A stretch of DNA of 64,000 nt from Tillandsia leiboldiana (GCA_029204045.2 CM055072.1:1555651-1619650); one strand, 5' to 3'. Counted from the first letter of the stretch, positions 22,100 to 34,639 are shown. Numbers and translations are program-made. The notes: generated by a model not told the origin, from the sequence alone.

Positions 22100-24668
22100 A
22101 ATTGCTGTTAGCATGCTGAGTCTTGGTCCTACTTCGAAATGTTAGGTTTCTCTGTAGTGTACTGGTCAAGCAAATCAACTACTTTGTAAAAATAGATCGT
22201 ATGATGCTGTCGAGACAATGGGGAGAGGAGCGGAAACATCATATGAGTACAACAACTCAAATGAGAAGTTCAAAGAGGATTTACGAGTTCATCTGAAAGT
22301 AATGGAAATGGGTGGACAAGTACCTCAATTTGAACTCGCAGTGGAACACAATTCTTCGCTAACTAGTTTTATGACCCAATAAGTTTCGAAACAAAATTAG
22401 ATCATTATACAGTTGACGATATCACGTAGACACCATGGCATAAATTTGTGCATGCAGAACACTAGGCAATCGCCTCAGCACTGCCGACCCTGCATAGGTG
22501 GCCGCTCGGGTATTGCTTAGGCAGTTTCTTAAGATTTACACACGAAATCGAAGAAAAATGCAAGCTATATATTGCCAAATATCTGAATGCACTTAAATGG
22601 TCGGTACTATAATTGAAACATAGCTCAGATATCATAGAACATATATGGATATATCGATCTGATAACTTTTCATGGTTATGAATATCGTGTTTTACAAATG
22701 CCGTGACAGGAAAATAGGGTTATGTAACCGATGATACGACTTCCTTGAGAAGCACATGCTACTCAAAAAGAAAACCATCTGAGAGGTGAACCCATATATC
22801 TCGTCATAACACATATTGAAATTGATATCATCGTAATTGTGAAGATCCATTTGGTCGCTATTTAAATGACTTCTTCTTCCATTGATTCTTCAATTGTCCA
22901 GTTGCCTTCTAGATGGCTTTTTGAAACAATCAAGAGAAGAGAAAAGGGAAATAAGCTAGTAGAAAATAGTGTTTTAAATATTTATATTCAACACTCCCCT
23001 CGTGTCTGGGCTCTAGACATTTTGATAGGACCAAGACGTAAACTTACAGAGACTCAAACTCAGGGCCTCCTGCTCTGATATCATATTAAATTATGTCAAA
23101 CAACCGTATTTCACCAAAAGCTTAAACTAATAAGGGACAATATTTTTAATATTTATATTCAACATCCACTGTTAAATTGTGTCAAACAACGGTATTTCTC
23201 CAAAGCTTTAGCAGGTAGAAAATGGTGTTTTAAATATTTATATTCAACACTCCTCTCACATCCAGGCTCGAGACACTTCGATAGACCCAAGACGTAAACT
23301 AACGGAAACTCGAACTCATGATCTCCTGCTCTGATAGCATATTAAATTATGTCAAACAACTGTTCTTTGATAGACCCAAGACGTAAACTAACGGAAACTC
23401 GAACTCATGATCTCCTGCTCTGATAGCATATTAAATTATGTCAAACAACTGTTCTTCGATAGACCCAAGACGTAAACTAACGGAAACTCGAACTCATGAT
23501 CTCCTGCTCTGATAGCATATTAAATTATGTCAAACAACTGTATTCCACCAAAAGCTTTAAGCTAATAGAGAACAGTATTTCTAATATTTATATTCAACAC
23601 CCACCAAGGAAGAAGCTACACCCAAGAAAGCTAAGAACTAGGCAGACAAGAACATCCAATCAGATAACAAATCGACCGAAACACGCTATTGCTAAGGAAT
23701 ACCAAATGATAAATAGAACTTGAAACTCTAAGGTTAGAATTGCTTTCTACATAGGAGATGCAGCAATTAAACCCTAAAACTGGATTCCTTCGCACTCACC
23801 TTCGATGGCAAATCCCTAATACTTACTTTTCCTTTCAGATTTTTTTGAATAATCAAGAGATTATAAATAAGAACAAACAGAAGGAAACATAACTAGAGTA
23901 TTTTAATAGGGATTAGGCTAATCTCAGCTAGAATCTTAATAGAGAACAGTAATTTTATATTTTTTATATTCCGCTGATGCTCTGATACTACAATTTTATA
24001 TATGAAACTCGTTCCTAATAGTTCATCTTAAACTATAAATGATCAATAGAAGTTGAAACCCTAACCCTAAGATCAGAAACAGCTATTCTATCTAAGATGC
24101 ATCAAAATAGGCAAATTGAACAACTGGAACAAGAGAATTGAGAGAATTGAGAGAATTGAGAGAATTGAGAGAACCATGATGAATTACTCTCCTCACCTCC
24201 TTCGCAGCCGCCGCCGAAGAGGACGAGCCACCCGGCGACGAAGTTGAGGGAGAGCGAGGCCCTCGGCCGCGGAGAGGCGGCGGCGGCGGCGCCGGGCGAG
24301 ACGCGGCGGCACGAGAGGGACCCGAGCTGGGAGACCTGCTGGTAGAGCAGCCGCCACGAGACGCCGCGGCGCTTCCCGCCGCCGTCGCCGGAGGAGGAGG
24401 AGGAGGACGAGTGGAGGAGGGCGTCGGCGGCGGCGGCGCCCCAGTCGCGGCGGAAGAGGTGCTCCCAGAGGGCGTCGGCGGCGGCGAGGCGGCGGAGGCG
24501 GCGGCAGGTGGCGGAGAGGGCGAGGAGGGAGGGGGCGGGGAGGAGGCGGAGGATGGAGAGGAGGGGGTCGTCGGGTATGTGGGCTAGGGTTAGGGTTAGG
24601 GTTAGGGTTAGGGAAGACGAAGAAGAAGAGGAGCTTCTGGGAGAGGAGTGGTGTGGAGCGAAGGCCAT
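20714..24668 (-). CDS. F-box/kelch-repeat protein (At1g51550-like)
   Basis: Candidate substrate adaptor of an SCF ubiquitin ligase. Three exons on the minus strand: 24668-24197, 21900-21327 and 21086-20714, joined at GT-AG sites with a continuous frame; 1419 nt, 472 residues, close to the length of known plant relatives. The N-terminal F-box (about residues 27-75, HIPDDPLLSILRLLPAPSLL, then ATCRRLRRL and LWEHLFRRDW) should bind SKP1. Kelch repeats follow from about residue 140: WLVLFGG, RFGHTCTLLGNSLILFGG, RGAHAACGIGGRTMAIHGG, RSGHTLTSIDETLMVLFGG, RVGHSATLILGSKILIYGG and YVYVFGG. The ATG at 24668 was chosen because the upstream in-frame extension is read through A-rich minisatellite sequence. 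Exon 1 is far richer in GC than exons 2 and 3. The 2.3-kb first intron holds CT and 89-bp repeats. The substrate is unknown. Confidence 0.92.
21901..24196 (-). other. first intron of the F-box/kelch gene
   Basis: 2296-bp intron with a GTGAGG donor and a TTTAG acceptor. It contains (CT)n at about 22048-22097, several degenerate copies of a GTCAAACAAC / TATTTATATTCAACAC repeat (22960-23600), and the 89-bp triplication. No additional exon is required by the frame. Confidence 0.85.
23280..23546. repeat. 89-bp tandem triplication in the intron
   Basis: GATAGACC starts at 23280, 23369 and 23458, exactly 89 bases apart, with nearly identical units containing CTGCTCTGATAGCATATT. A single more divergent copy lies at about 23025-23115, the likely source. 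Confidence 0.93.
24590..24615 (-). repeat. TTAGGG hexamers inside F-box/kelch exon 1
   Basis: On the plus strand TAGGGTTAGGG units repeat about four times; read on the coding strand they give alternating Thr-Leu residues (about 18-26) just before the F-box. This is the six-base telomere-like motif and not the seven-base one at 34204. Confidence 0.9.
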
Positions 24669-24692
24669 GAAAGAGGTGAGGTAGTGTATGTG

Positions 24693-24835
24693 TGCGTGTG
24701 TTTTTTTTTTTTTTAAATATATAATAAATGCGTGTGTTTTTTTTTTTTTTAAATATACAATAAATGCGTGTGTTTTTTTTTTAAAAAATATATAATAAAT
24801 GCGTGTGTTTTTTTTAAATCTATAATGAATGTATG
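24693..24835. repeat. 36-bp T-rich minisatellite upstream of the F-box/kelch start
   Basis: Four units of TGCGTGTG followed by a T run and AAATATATAATAAA, starting at 24693, 24729, 24765 and 24800. It lies 25 bp before the start codon, in the presumed leader or core promoter. Confidence 0.9.
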
Positions 24836-25121
24836 TGTGTGGCAAAGAGGAGTACGGTGAGGATGTTGTTGTTACTAATACAAAGAATTGAAGTTGCAGT
24901 GAAGGGCAGTTTTGGTAATTCATATTGCTTTTCTGGAGTTCACTCGTTTAATCATAATTTTTTTAAAATAATATTTTATTATGTGATATTTTTAACCAAT
25001 CAGATTGCTCTTCTGAAATTCATCCGTCTCATTATGATTTTTTTTAAAAAAATATTTTTATTATATTTTTTATTTTAAAAAAAAATGTCATTGAATTAGT
25101 GTGGGTTGTTAGTATGATAAT
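24836..25121. other. upstream flank of the F-box/kelch gene
   Basis: Contains an imperfect direct repeat of about 80 bp (TCATATTGCTTTTCTGGAG against TCAGATTGCTCTTCTGAAA). No gene is seen. Confidence 0.55.
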
Positions 25122-25490
25122 ATAAAAACGTACCAAATTTATCTGAATTATAAATTATTTTAAATTAGTCAGCTAATTTTGTAAAATTTAAATTTTACTA
25201 TCCAATTGTTCAATTTGTTTGATTTCAGTCACTTAATGATATTTTAACATCAAAAATTAAGTTAATTATTTATTTTTATAAATTTATAGTTGTGAGACTT
25301 GTATAAAATTAGGGGTGACAATCCAGCTCGCTGTTCGCGAGCCAGCTCATGTTCGGCTCGAAATGAGCTCGAGATCCAATCGCTCGTTTAGTAAATGAGC
25401 CGAACACGAGCCGAATTTTTCAGCTCGTTTAATAAACGAGCAGAACACAAGCTGGGGTCAGCTCGCTCGTGTTCGGCTCGATAATGGCTC

Positions 25491-25562
<72 letters not shown>

Positions 25563-25998
25563 CTATTTAGATTTTAAGTTATTAATTTTTTATAAATTTT
25601 ATTTTTTTAATTTTTTTTTTTCAGTTTTACATCTAATAATAGAAATGAAAATCAAACTTGTTGTTCGCGAGTCAGCTCGTGTTCGGCTCGTTAATAAACG
25701 AGCCGAATTTTTCAGCTCGATATTTAAACGAGTCAGCTCGTATTCGGCTCGTTTATTAAGCGAGCCGAATACGAGCCGATCCCAGCTCGCTCGTGTTCGG
25801 CTCGTTGACACCCCTATATAAAATATGTTAACTACATCTATGAAAAAAAAAACGACGCATTCAAATTTCGATGTCAAAAAATATTGTTGAGTGAATCAAA
25901 TCAAACAAATTAAAAGATTGAATAGTAAAATTAAATTTTAAAAGATTGGATACTCAAATGTAAAAAGTCTATAGTTCAGCTAAGTTGGAAACTTTTTT
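25122..25998. mobile_element. inverted-repeat element (TTATCTGAACTATA family) split by a hAT MITE
   Basis: The left arm (about 25122-25300) and right arm (about 25825-25998) are inverted copies: CTATCCAATTGTTCAATTTG against CAAATTAAAAGATTGAATAG. A second element, 25310-25816, is inserted between them. The family also occurs at 20331-20585. Confidence 0.75.
25310..25816. mobile_element. hAT-type MITE with perfect 8-bp duplication
   Basis: Terminal inverted repeats TAGGGGTGACAA and TAGGGGTGTCAA, with TATAAAAT directly on both sides (25302-25309 and 25817-25824), the 8-bp duplication typical of hAT. The inside is made of GTTCGGCTCG / CGAGCCGAA modules forming long inverted arms around a (TA)n core at about 25494-25560. 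Non-coding. Confidence 0.93.
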
Positions 25999-26065
25999 AC
26001 CTTGTTGTAATTTATGCAAAAAAGTGGTCTCACTTTCTATTAAAGGGGAAGAAGATACAGTGAAA

Positions 26066-26068
26066 GGC

Positions 26069-26105
<37 letters not shown>

Positions 26106-26110
26106 AGAGA
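26066..26110. repeat. poly-T and GA tract
   Basis: About 34 T followed by (GA)n, at the left edge of the 214-bp array. Confidence 0.9.
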
Positions 26111-26930
26111 GAGAGAGAGAGAAATAATATATTATTCGTTTTGTTTATTTTGAAATAAATTTAGTTGAAAATGTGAAATAATTAGGCTTCAAATTTAGGG
26201 CCTCGGTCATCAACCATCCAGTCCTTTGTCACTTGCGTTAGGGACGGTCGATAGTAAAAGACAGTTTTAATATATTATTAAAATTTGCTATCGACAGTAT
26301 ATTATTAATATACGGTCGATAGTAAAATAAATAAAACGAATAATATATTATTCGTTTTGTTTATTTTGAAATAAATTTAGTTGGAAATGTGAAGTAATTA
26401 GACTTCAAATTCGAGACCTCGGTCATCAACCATCCAGGCCTTTGCCACTTGCGTTAGAGACGGTCGATAGTAAAAGACAGTTTTAATATATTATTAAAAT
26501 TTGCTATCGACGTATATTATTAATATACGGTCGATAGTAAAATAAACAAAACGAATAATATATTATTCATTTTTTTATTTTAAAATAAATTTAGTTGGAA
26601 ATGTGAAGTAATTAGACTTCAAATTTAAGACCTCGGTCATCAACCATCCAGCCCTTTGCTACTTGCGTTAGAGACAGTCGATAGTAAAAGACAGTTTTAA
26701 TATATTATTAAAATTTGTTATCGACCGTATATTATACGGTCGATAGTCAAATAAATAAAACGAATAATATATTATTCATTTTTTTTATTTTGAAATAAAT
26801 TTAGTTGGAAATGTGAAGTAATTAGACTTCAAATTTGAGACGTCGGTCATCAATCATCCAGCGCTTTGCCACTTGCGTTAGGGACGGTCGATAGTCAAAA
26901 ATAGTTTTGATAATTACAAATTTGGGAGAG
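26111..26930. repeat. tandem array of about 214-bp units
   Basis: About four units; the GTCGATAGT landmark starts at about 26245, 26461, 26675 and 26885 (spacing 216, 214, 210). Each unit has AATAATATATTATTC, TTTATTTTGAAATAAATTTA, CCTCGGTCATCAA and an inner inverted pair TGCTATCGAC / GGTCGATAG. Decayed single relatives occur near 61220-61340 and 61900-62010. Confidence 0.9.
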
Positions 26931-27159
26931 AACGATTCACAACATGAGACTGACTATATATCGTCCTTCACGTGAATGACTCGAATTTCAACTTGTGTCA
27001 AAAGAAGATAGGATGGTATTACGCTGATTATGTTCACACTGAATTATCTTTTTAAAAAAAAATTCAAAAGTGTATACATAAATATATAAAAGAAAAATTA
27101 TATTATTACGCCAGCATATTAACAACATATAAGATCAATATTAATTGTCAGAAGAGCAA

Positions 27160-27325
27160 TGTTACATGTACACCCCGAAGGGGTATACATTATACATCTC
27201 CATTATTTTAATGATGACGATATTTTTTACAGGTCACATCAAGTGACCCATCATCATACCCCCACCCTTAGATGGGTGGGGGTGTGAGATGTACATCCCT
27301 TACGGGTGTACACATAGCATTTTCC
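27160..27325. mobile_element. foldback element, TGTACACCC family
   Basis: The left arm TGTACACCCCGAAGGGG pairs with the right arm CCCTTACGGGTGTACA, with inner arms GTCACATCAAGTGACC. Related to 15232-15412 but not flanked by TA tracts. Confidence 0.8.
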
Positions 27326-27464
27326 TTGTCAAAATCTGCGATAGTAATCTTTTGTACCAAAAACATATGTAGCATCTATATATTTTATTAGAAAAATTAT
27401 TAATAAATCAGTATTATATTTGAGAAGAAATCAATCAAGCCCGTCAATCTAATAACTTTCATAA

Positions 27465-27755
27465 TCCATCTCCGATGGAGGGTGATTTGTTACCGTTAGT
27501 TTATTATTTATTTTTTTAACAAAATATAAGTGAAATATCAATTTTGTCCTTACAAATATGTTCCTCCAAAAATTTCAACTATTAAAAAATATATTCATAG
27601 TTAAGTATGATATATATGCTTAAATATATTTTTCTAGCGAATATTGCATTGACAGTAGAGTCATGTACGAGCAATTTAGAAATTTTTAGAAATTTTTGAA
27701 ATAATAAATATATCTATTATTTGATATATTTATAGAGAGCGGTATAAAATTACTT
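27465..27755. mobile_element. inverted-repeat element, TATACAGCTCT family, copy B
   Basis: Inverted relative to copy A at 20006-20330, sharing ATATAAGTGAAATATCAA and the right end near GAGCGGTATAAAAT. The left border is not clear. Confidence 0.6.
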
Positions 27756-27856
27756 TTTTTTTTTTTTTTATGTTGATATTATAAATATGATCATATTTTT
27801 GCCTTTTGACTTAAAAAAAGTAATTAAAGAGATAAGGATAGATGGATAAAAATAAT

Positions 27857-28297
27857 TAGGCTCCGTTTGGATACAAAAACTAGGGGGGATAAGGGGATAT
27901 CCTCCCTTTGTACCCAAACAACAAAAAATTGCTTGGAACAGCTGTTCCACGTAATTCCAGAATTATGGGAGAATAACTGTTCCAAGCAGCAGGTCGAACA
28001 ACTCAGTTGTTCCACCTGCAGTTTTTTTTTTTTATTTAAAGGTAATTAATTTTATTTTAAATTATAAGTTATTTAAATTTATAAAATTTAAAATTTATTT
28101 CATTATTTTATAAAAATTTAATTTTTTCTATTCTTTTTATTCCTCTTTAATTTACCAAATACAATTTTTTTTATACCCAGTATAACTCTTATACCCACCC
28201 AAATATAAATTAATATTAGTTCCTACTAATACCATAACTTATACCTATTCACGATATAACTAAATTTTTTTTATACCCGAATCAAACGCAGCCTAAT
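27857..28297. mobile_element. MITE with GGCTCCGTTTGGAT terminal repeats
   Basis: Starts AGGCTCCGTTTGGATAC and ends GAATCAAACGCAGCCT, an imperfect inverted terminal pair of the CGTTTGG type common in plant Tourist/hAT MITEs. An inner palindrome CTTGGAACAGCTGTTCC lies near 27930. The duplication is not resolved. Confidence 0.7.
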
Positions 28298-29060
28298 AAA
28301 ATTTCAAGATAAACATGCTTATACTCTCAAGTAGGTCAAACTAGATCACATGTTGATTGTGATAACATGATAGCAAAGTAGGAATGGGAAAGATAGAGAA
28401 AGGCATGTGTGAAAATGAAGTGGATATTGGTGAGGAAAATTTGGAGAATATTCTAGTTGTGTAAGAAATTGTATTACTTTGATGTAGATGCATAGATAAA
28501 GAATAATTTCTTTTAATTTTCAATATTATAAAAAAAATAATTAGTTTTCAAACTTTTTTATTTGGATTATTTTAAAATTACTTAAATAACATAAAATACT
28601 CCAACATAATTTTGGTTTATTCTAAATTATTTTAAAATTTTGCATTAGGTAAAAATAAATAAAACTTATTTCAACTACCATATGATCTTTTTAATTTATC
28701 TGATTTGAGCTAATTAATAATTCTTTAACTTCCAATTTTAAATTCGTCATTTTTTTTTATGAATTTAATTAGTATATTTTATGCAAAATATGTAACTATG
28801 AATTTATTAGAGTAACAAATTAGTTTATATTTTTGTATCCGAAAAATTATTAAATTATTTAAATCAAATAAATTCAAAAATTGAGTACTAAAATAAAAAT
28901 ATTGAAGAATTAGATAATTGAATTAAAATTATTTATATATAGTTCAGACAAATTTTATACATTTTCACCTTTACATTATTACCATCTCCTTTTCTTTTCT
29001 CCATTGAATCTTCTTCTATCTGGAAGGAGAAATGGAAAAACAAATTAAAACTTTTTTTCA
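28298..29060. other. AT-rich intergenic sequence
   Basis: No gene found. The right part (28930-28975) shares TATAGTTCAGACAAATTTTATAC-like words with the 25122 family, suggesting a decayed copy. Confidence 0.5.
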
Positions 29061-30230
29061 AAATAACTCTATTATTTTTTATAATTTATAAAATAATTTT
29101 TCTAAAATTTTATTTGCAAAACTATTTTTTTTTTTTTTGCCACACAACGTCAGATCCGTAGGGATATGAGCAGTAAAAGGCGGCGAATCATTTACCGTCT
29201 TCTAAAAGACGGTGAATGAATCACCGCTTTCACAACAACCCTACGAAGGCGGTGAATCGTTCACCGTCTTGACCGAAGGCGGTGAATCGTTCACCGTCTT
29301 GACCGCCTTCAACGCCTTTCGCGGTACTTAGCCAATTTTATTTGAAAATTGGCTAAGTGTCTTAAAGATGGTGAATCATTCACCACCTTTAAGTCAATGA
29401 AGAAGGCGGTGAATAATTCACTATCTTCAACGGAAACACTGAAGGCAGTTAATCGTTCACTGTCTTCTTCATTGGCTTAAAGTGATCCGTAAACCCGGAT
29501 GAGAGAAAAAAGAAGACGAAGAATATATTTGTAGGTGGAAGAATTTTCTATTTTTACTCTCTAACTGGGAATGAATTTACAAGAGCCAATAGACCCCTAT
29601 TTATAGCCCTTAGGCTTACAAAAGATAAGAAACAATAACAATTTTATTCTTAACCAAATTGGCTTTATCCAATTTGGTTTAACAACCCGATCCATCTAAA
29701 ACTATCTCGATCCTTATTCTAACCGAAGTAGTTGTAACTGTCTCTGTCTTATCCTCAATGGTTGAGACTTATCCGGAGTAGTTGTAACCGCCTCTGCCTT
29801 ATCCTTAATGGTTGAGACTTATCCGGAGTAGTTGTAACCGCCTCCGCCTTATCCTCAATGGTTGAGACTTATCCGGAGTAGTTGTAACCGCCTCTCCCTA
29901 TTCTCAATGGTTGAAACTTATCCAGAATTTAGATCGTCCCGGATCATAAAGGCAGTGAACGATAATTTAGATCGTCCCAGATCATAAAGGCAGTGAACGA
30001 TTTACCATCTTTAAGAGGTTTAAGAGAACGCGTTGAAGGCGGTGAATTGTTCACCGTCTTCAAGACTTATTGTGAATGTGGTGATTTATTCACCGCCTTC
30101 AAAAGGCGATGAACGATTCACCACCTTCTGCTGGTCCTTGCGGTGCTGAAGTGACAAAAGGAAAATTAGTTTTGCAAATAAAATTTTGAAAATATTATTT
30201 TACAAATTATTAAAAATAATAGGGCTATTT
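29061..30230. mobile_element. long inverted-repeat element built of 25-bp palindromes
   Basis: Terminal arms of about 70 bp are inverted copies (AAATAACTCTATTAT and TTTTATTTGCAAAAC at the left; their complements end at 30230). Between them about ten copies of a palindromic module AAGGCGGTGAAT / ATTCACCGTCTT occur in both orientations at 29178-29480 and 29985-30130. A solo LTR (29483-29946) is inserted in one module. No protein is encoded. The long terminal repeats suggest a Mutator-like origin but no clear duplication was found. Confidence 0.75.
29483..29946 (+). mobile_element. solo LTR with TAAAG duplication
   Basis: Starts TGATCCGTAAACCCGG and ends GTCCCGGATCA, so its ends are inverted (TGATCCG / CGGATCA). 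TAAAG lies directly before (29478-29482) and after (29947-29951). It holds four to five copies of a 50-bp repeat (29721-29926; ATCCGGAGTA at 29771, 29821, 29871). A 38-bp tandem duplication copies its right end plus flank to 29984. The strand is arbitrary. Confidence 0.88.
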
Positions 30231-30610
30231 TTTAAAAAAATCCAACAAATAAGGCTGGTTTTGTTCATTTCCTTTTCTTCTGTGTCTTCTTCTATCTATC
30301 ACAAAGCAAGAGAGAGAAAGAGAGAGATTGTTAGAAAGATTTTTATGAGTTATGCTATCTGTACATTTATTTTTTGGTGTACGTTTTATACCTCACTTAT
30401 CCAAGGATAGAGATTTTTTTATCCATCATTTTGAAATAATGGATAAATTCATTCCATCTTAGAATGAATGAGGTATAAGATGTACATCGATTTTGAAATA
30501 TATATTAAGCATTTTTTATATAATATATACTAGAAGAAAAGTCCGGGACTCGAATATTTAGATGTTTCATTTAAAATATATACTCGTAAGTTCAAATCTC
30601 CAACCTCATA

Positions 30611-30691
<81 letters not shown>
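30231..30691. other. intergenic with a foldback and (TA)n
   Basis: Contains a decayed foldback at about 30345-30515 (CTGTACATTTATTTTTTGG against GAGGTATAAGATGTACAT, same family as 27160) and (TA)n at about 30616-30691. No gene. Confidence 0.7.
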
Positions 30692-30694
<3 letters not shown>

Positions 30695-31096
30695 TAAATT
30701 ACAGAAAATTTTCTTGTAATATCTCGCTTTTTCATTTTGCCCCTCTGTCTTTTAAAAGCCTATATTTTGCCCATCGTAATTACCGAATTGTCTTTAGAGG
30801 GCAACGGTGTTAACGGAGGAGGTAAATTGACGAAAATATCCTTATCTTATATTGGAGGGAAAAGGTAATGAAGAAAAGAGAAAGGGGTTTAGACTTATTT
30901 CCCGCCATTTTTAAAGGGTATTTTAGGTATATCGAATAATATTTAAAAAAAAAACTGACGGCTCACTCACGGAATCGTGACGGCGGGGGTAAATACATAT
31001 TTCGGTAATTACGAGGGAGCAAAATGTAGGTTTTTAAAAGACGGGAAGGCAAAGTGAAAAAGCTAAATATTACATAAGGGTTTGTGTAATTTAGCC
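30692..31096 (+). mobile_element. Mutator-type MITE copy 1, in a TA tract
   Basis: 405 bp with termini GGCTAAATTACAGAAAA and TGTGTAATTTAGCC. Its body matches 47671-48057 in the same orientation. It lies between TA tracts, so a TATATATAT duplication is possible but not provable. Confidence 0.9.
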
Positions 31097-32664
31097 TATA
31101 TATATATATATACAAAATATTGAAGATTGTATCCATTTTGGACTATATATCAAGCATGTTGAATAAAGTGAATAACTAAAATCTTAGGGATCACTTGAAA
31201 TTATTTGTTGTCTTCATGATAATGATCAATAACTAATTCAATCTAAAAATAGATCCAATGTGTACATGGATTTTAAATCTAAATGCCTAGATTTGTTCGT
31301 GATAGATCAAATGACTCATAACTTTCGTTTAATCCAAAGACAAAAACTTCATAAATTCTTTTTATAAAATAAAAAAAATATTTTTTTAAAGATTATAGCA
31401 TTAATGAAGAGGGTAAAATAATTTGTCTTTACTTGTTCTATAAGAAAATTAATAATTTTTTAGTTTATTTTTATTATTTTTAAAAATAATTTTATTGTAA
31501 ATTATAAAAAATAGACTGAATAATGATAGAATCACGACAGATGAAAGCTAAAAGTATAACTTAAAATTAAAAAAAAAAAAGTAAAAAATATACTTTTAAA
31601 AATTAAGAAGAGAAAATAAAAAATATATATATTTATATATAATTTTTTTTTTGTATTTTAGCTTCTTTTTTTTCAATGTTTATTAAATTGAGAGCCTAAA
31701 AGGTACCTACTAGAAAAACCAAAGCCAAGTAATCAATGTAATACATTCAACTTTATCATATAAAGTAATTAATTAGAAAGTACAATGGTGATAATGACTC
31801 AAAAAGAATTGTGATTGGTAATAAAAGGATATGGGCCATTTGGATAAGCTTCTTTTGGTGACACGTGTACTTTGAGATAGTGAGAGTTACATAAAAGGAG
31901 TTGGGACCCAAGATGGAAGCTTTTGTGAGTTATTTTCCATAAAAAAATAATATTTGATTTAAAATATTTAATTTTTTAATTATTAAAATTTGTAATTTAT
32001 TAATGTTATTTATTCAAGTAGTCTCAAAAGGAATATTTGATGATACATAATGAACAAAATCGGTTGAAATTTTAATAATTTTTTTTTAATGTTGTAGAGC
32101 AAGATTGATTTTTAAGAATTATGAAATTTCACTTCATATTTAATAAGATCGATCATCGAAATCTATTGTTTTATCATCGAAAATAAGTATATAACAAGAA
32201 GGTTTCGACACTATTAATAACATTGAAGCTCAATGTCGAATTTTTTGCGCTAATAATTAATTTTAAAAAGTTAAACGGTTAGAAAGATACAATAAATTTA
32301 CTTAAAGCGTACGAACACTACGCTCACAGATCTCAATTGTGACTCGATTCAACTAGTCTCATGCCACTTCGAATATGGCCTCTGATCATTTCAAACGTCA
32401 CTAAATTCAATATAACTTTCCATCACAAGACAGAATACTGGCTCTTCTGGCTCTTTTTAAGCCAACATAAGAGTTGTATAAGAAACAAATTAGAACGTGA
32501 CATGCATATAGTACGAAAAATTTTTTGTTCTATTTTTTAAAACTTTTTTTTTTTTGAATTCACGCCCTAATTTTAATTTTATTTATATTTTTTTATTTAT
32601 ATTCATGCCTTGGAACCGCGAGAGAGAGTGTTAAATATACGAAAACACCCAATAATTATTAGTC
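31097..32664. other. AT-rich intergenic sequence
   Basis: No gene. At about 32240-32400 there is a strongly decayed relative of the 282-bp LTR found at 43074 and 50254 (shared CTTAAAGCGTAC, ACAGATCTCAA). Confidence 0.6.
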
Positions 32665-33415
32665 TCTAGGCATTGTTTGGTATGGGTACAAAGGGGGATA
32701 TCCCTCTTTGTACCCAAACACTTTTAAACAAGGCGGGAATACTTATCCCTCCCTTTTGCCTATTATTCCGGTACAACCCAACCCTCTCACCCCCCACCCC
32801 CGAATTACACTTCCATCTCTCTTCTCTATTATACCCTTGCATACTTCCCAACTCAAAAAAAAAATTAATAATAAAAATTTTAGCAGAAATAATAATTAAC
32901 ACATATTTTAACACTAATTAACACTAATTATTAAAATTTTCAAATTATATATCTTAACAGAAAAGATTATTATAATTAACACTAATTTTAACACTAATTA
33001 ACACTAATTAATGATTTTTTAAAAATTATATATCTTATTAGGATAAATTATTGTAATTTTTAGATAATATTAATCATTTTTTAAATATAATTCATTAACA
33101 CTAATTTTATATATTATCTAATTAATTAGATAATATATATTACAATTAATATATTTAAAAAGTTTTAATACAATATTTATTTATCAATTTTTAATACATA
33201 TCAAAAGGGAAGGACAATTTCGTCATTTTATTCAAAAGTCAACTATTTATTCCTCTTATTCTTCAATCCCAACCAAACACTATTTTTCTTATACCTGGTA
33301 TTAATCTAATCCCCAACCAAATACTATTTTCATCTATCCCTATCTTATACTCAACTTTATACTTATATCTGGTACTACTAATTCTCACTAATCCCCGAAC
33401 CAAACGCTACCTAGA
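32665..33415. mobile_element. inverted-repeat transposon remnant, TTGTTTGGT type
   Basis: Starts GGCATTGTTTGGTATGGG and ends CCGAACCAAACGCTACC, an imperfect terminal pair flanked by TAG on both sides. An inner GGGGGATATCCCTC palindrome is next to the left end. About 750 bp, AT-rich, non-coding; Harbinger/Tourist-like by its ends. Confidence 0.7.
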
Positions 33416-34620
<1,205 letters not shown>

Positions 34621-34639
34621 ATATATATATATATATAAA

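Noticed and set aside
24669..24923. N-terminal extension of the F-box/kelch protein upstream of 24668
   Set aside because: It is read through the 36-bp A-rich minisatellite (Lys and Thr-His-Ala repeats), while the ATG at 24668 begins a normal F-box N-terminus.
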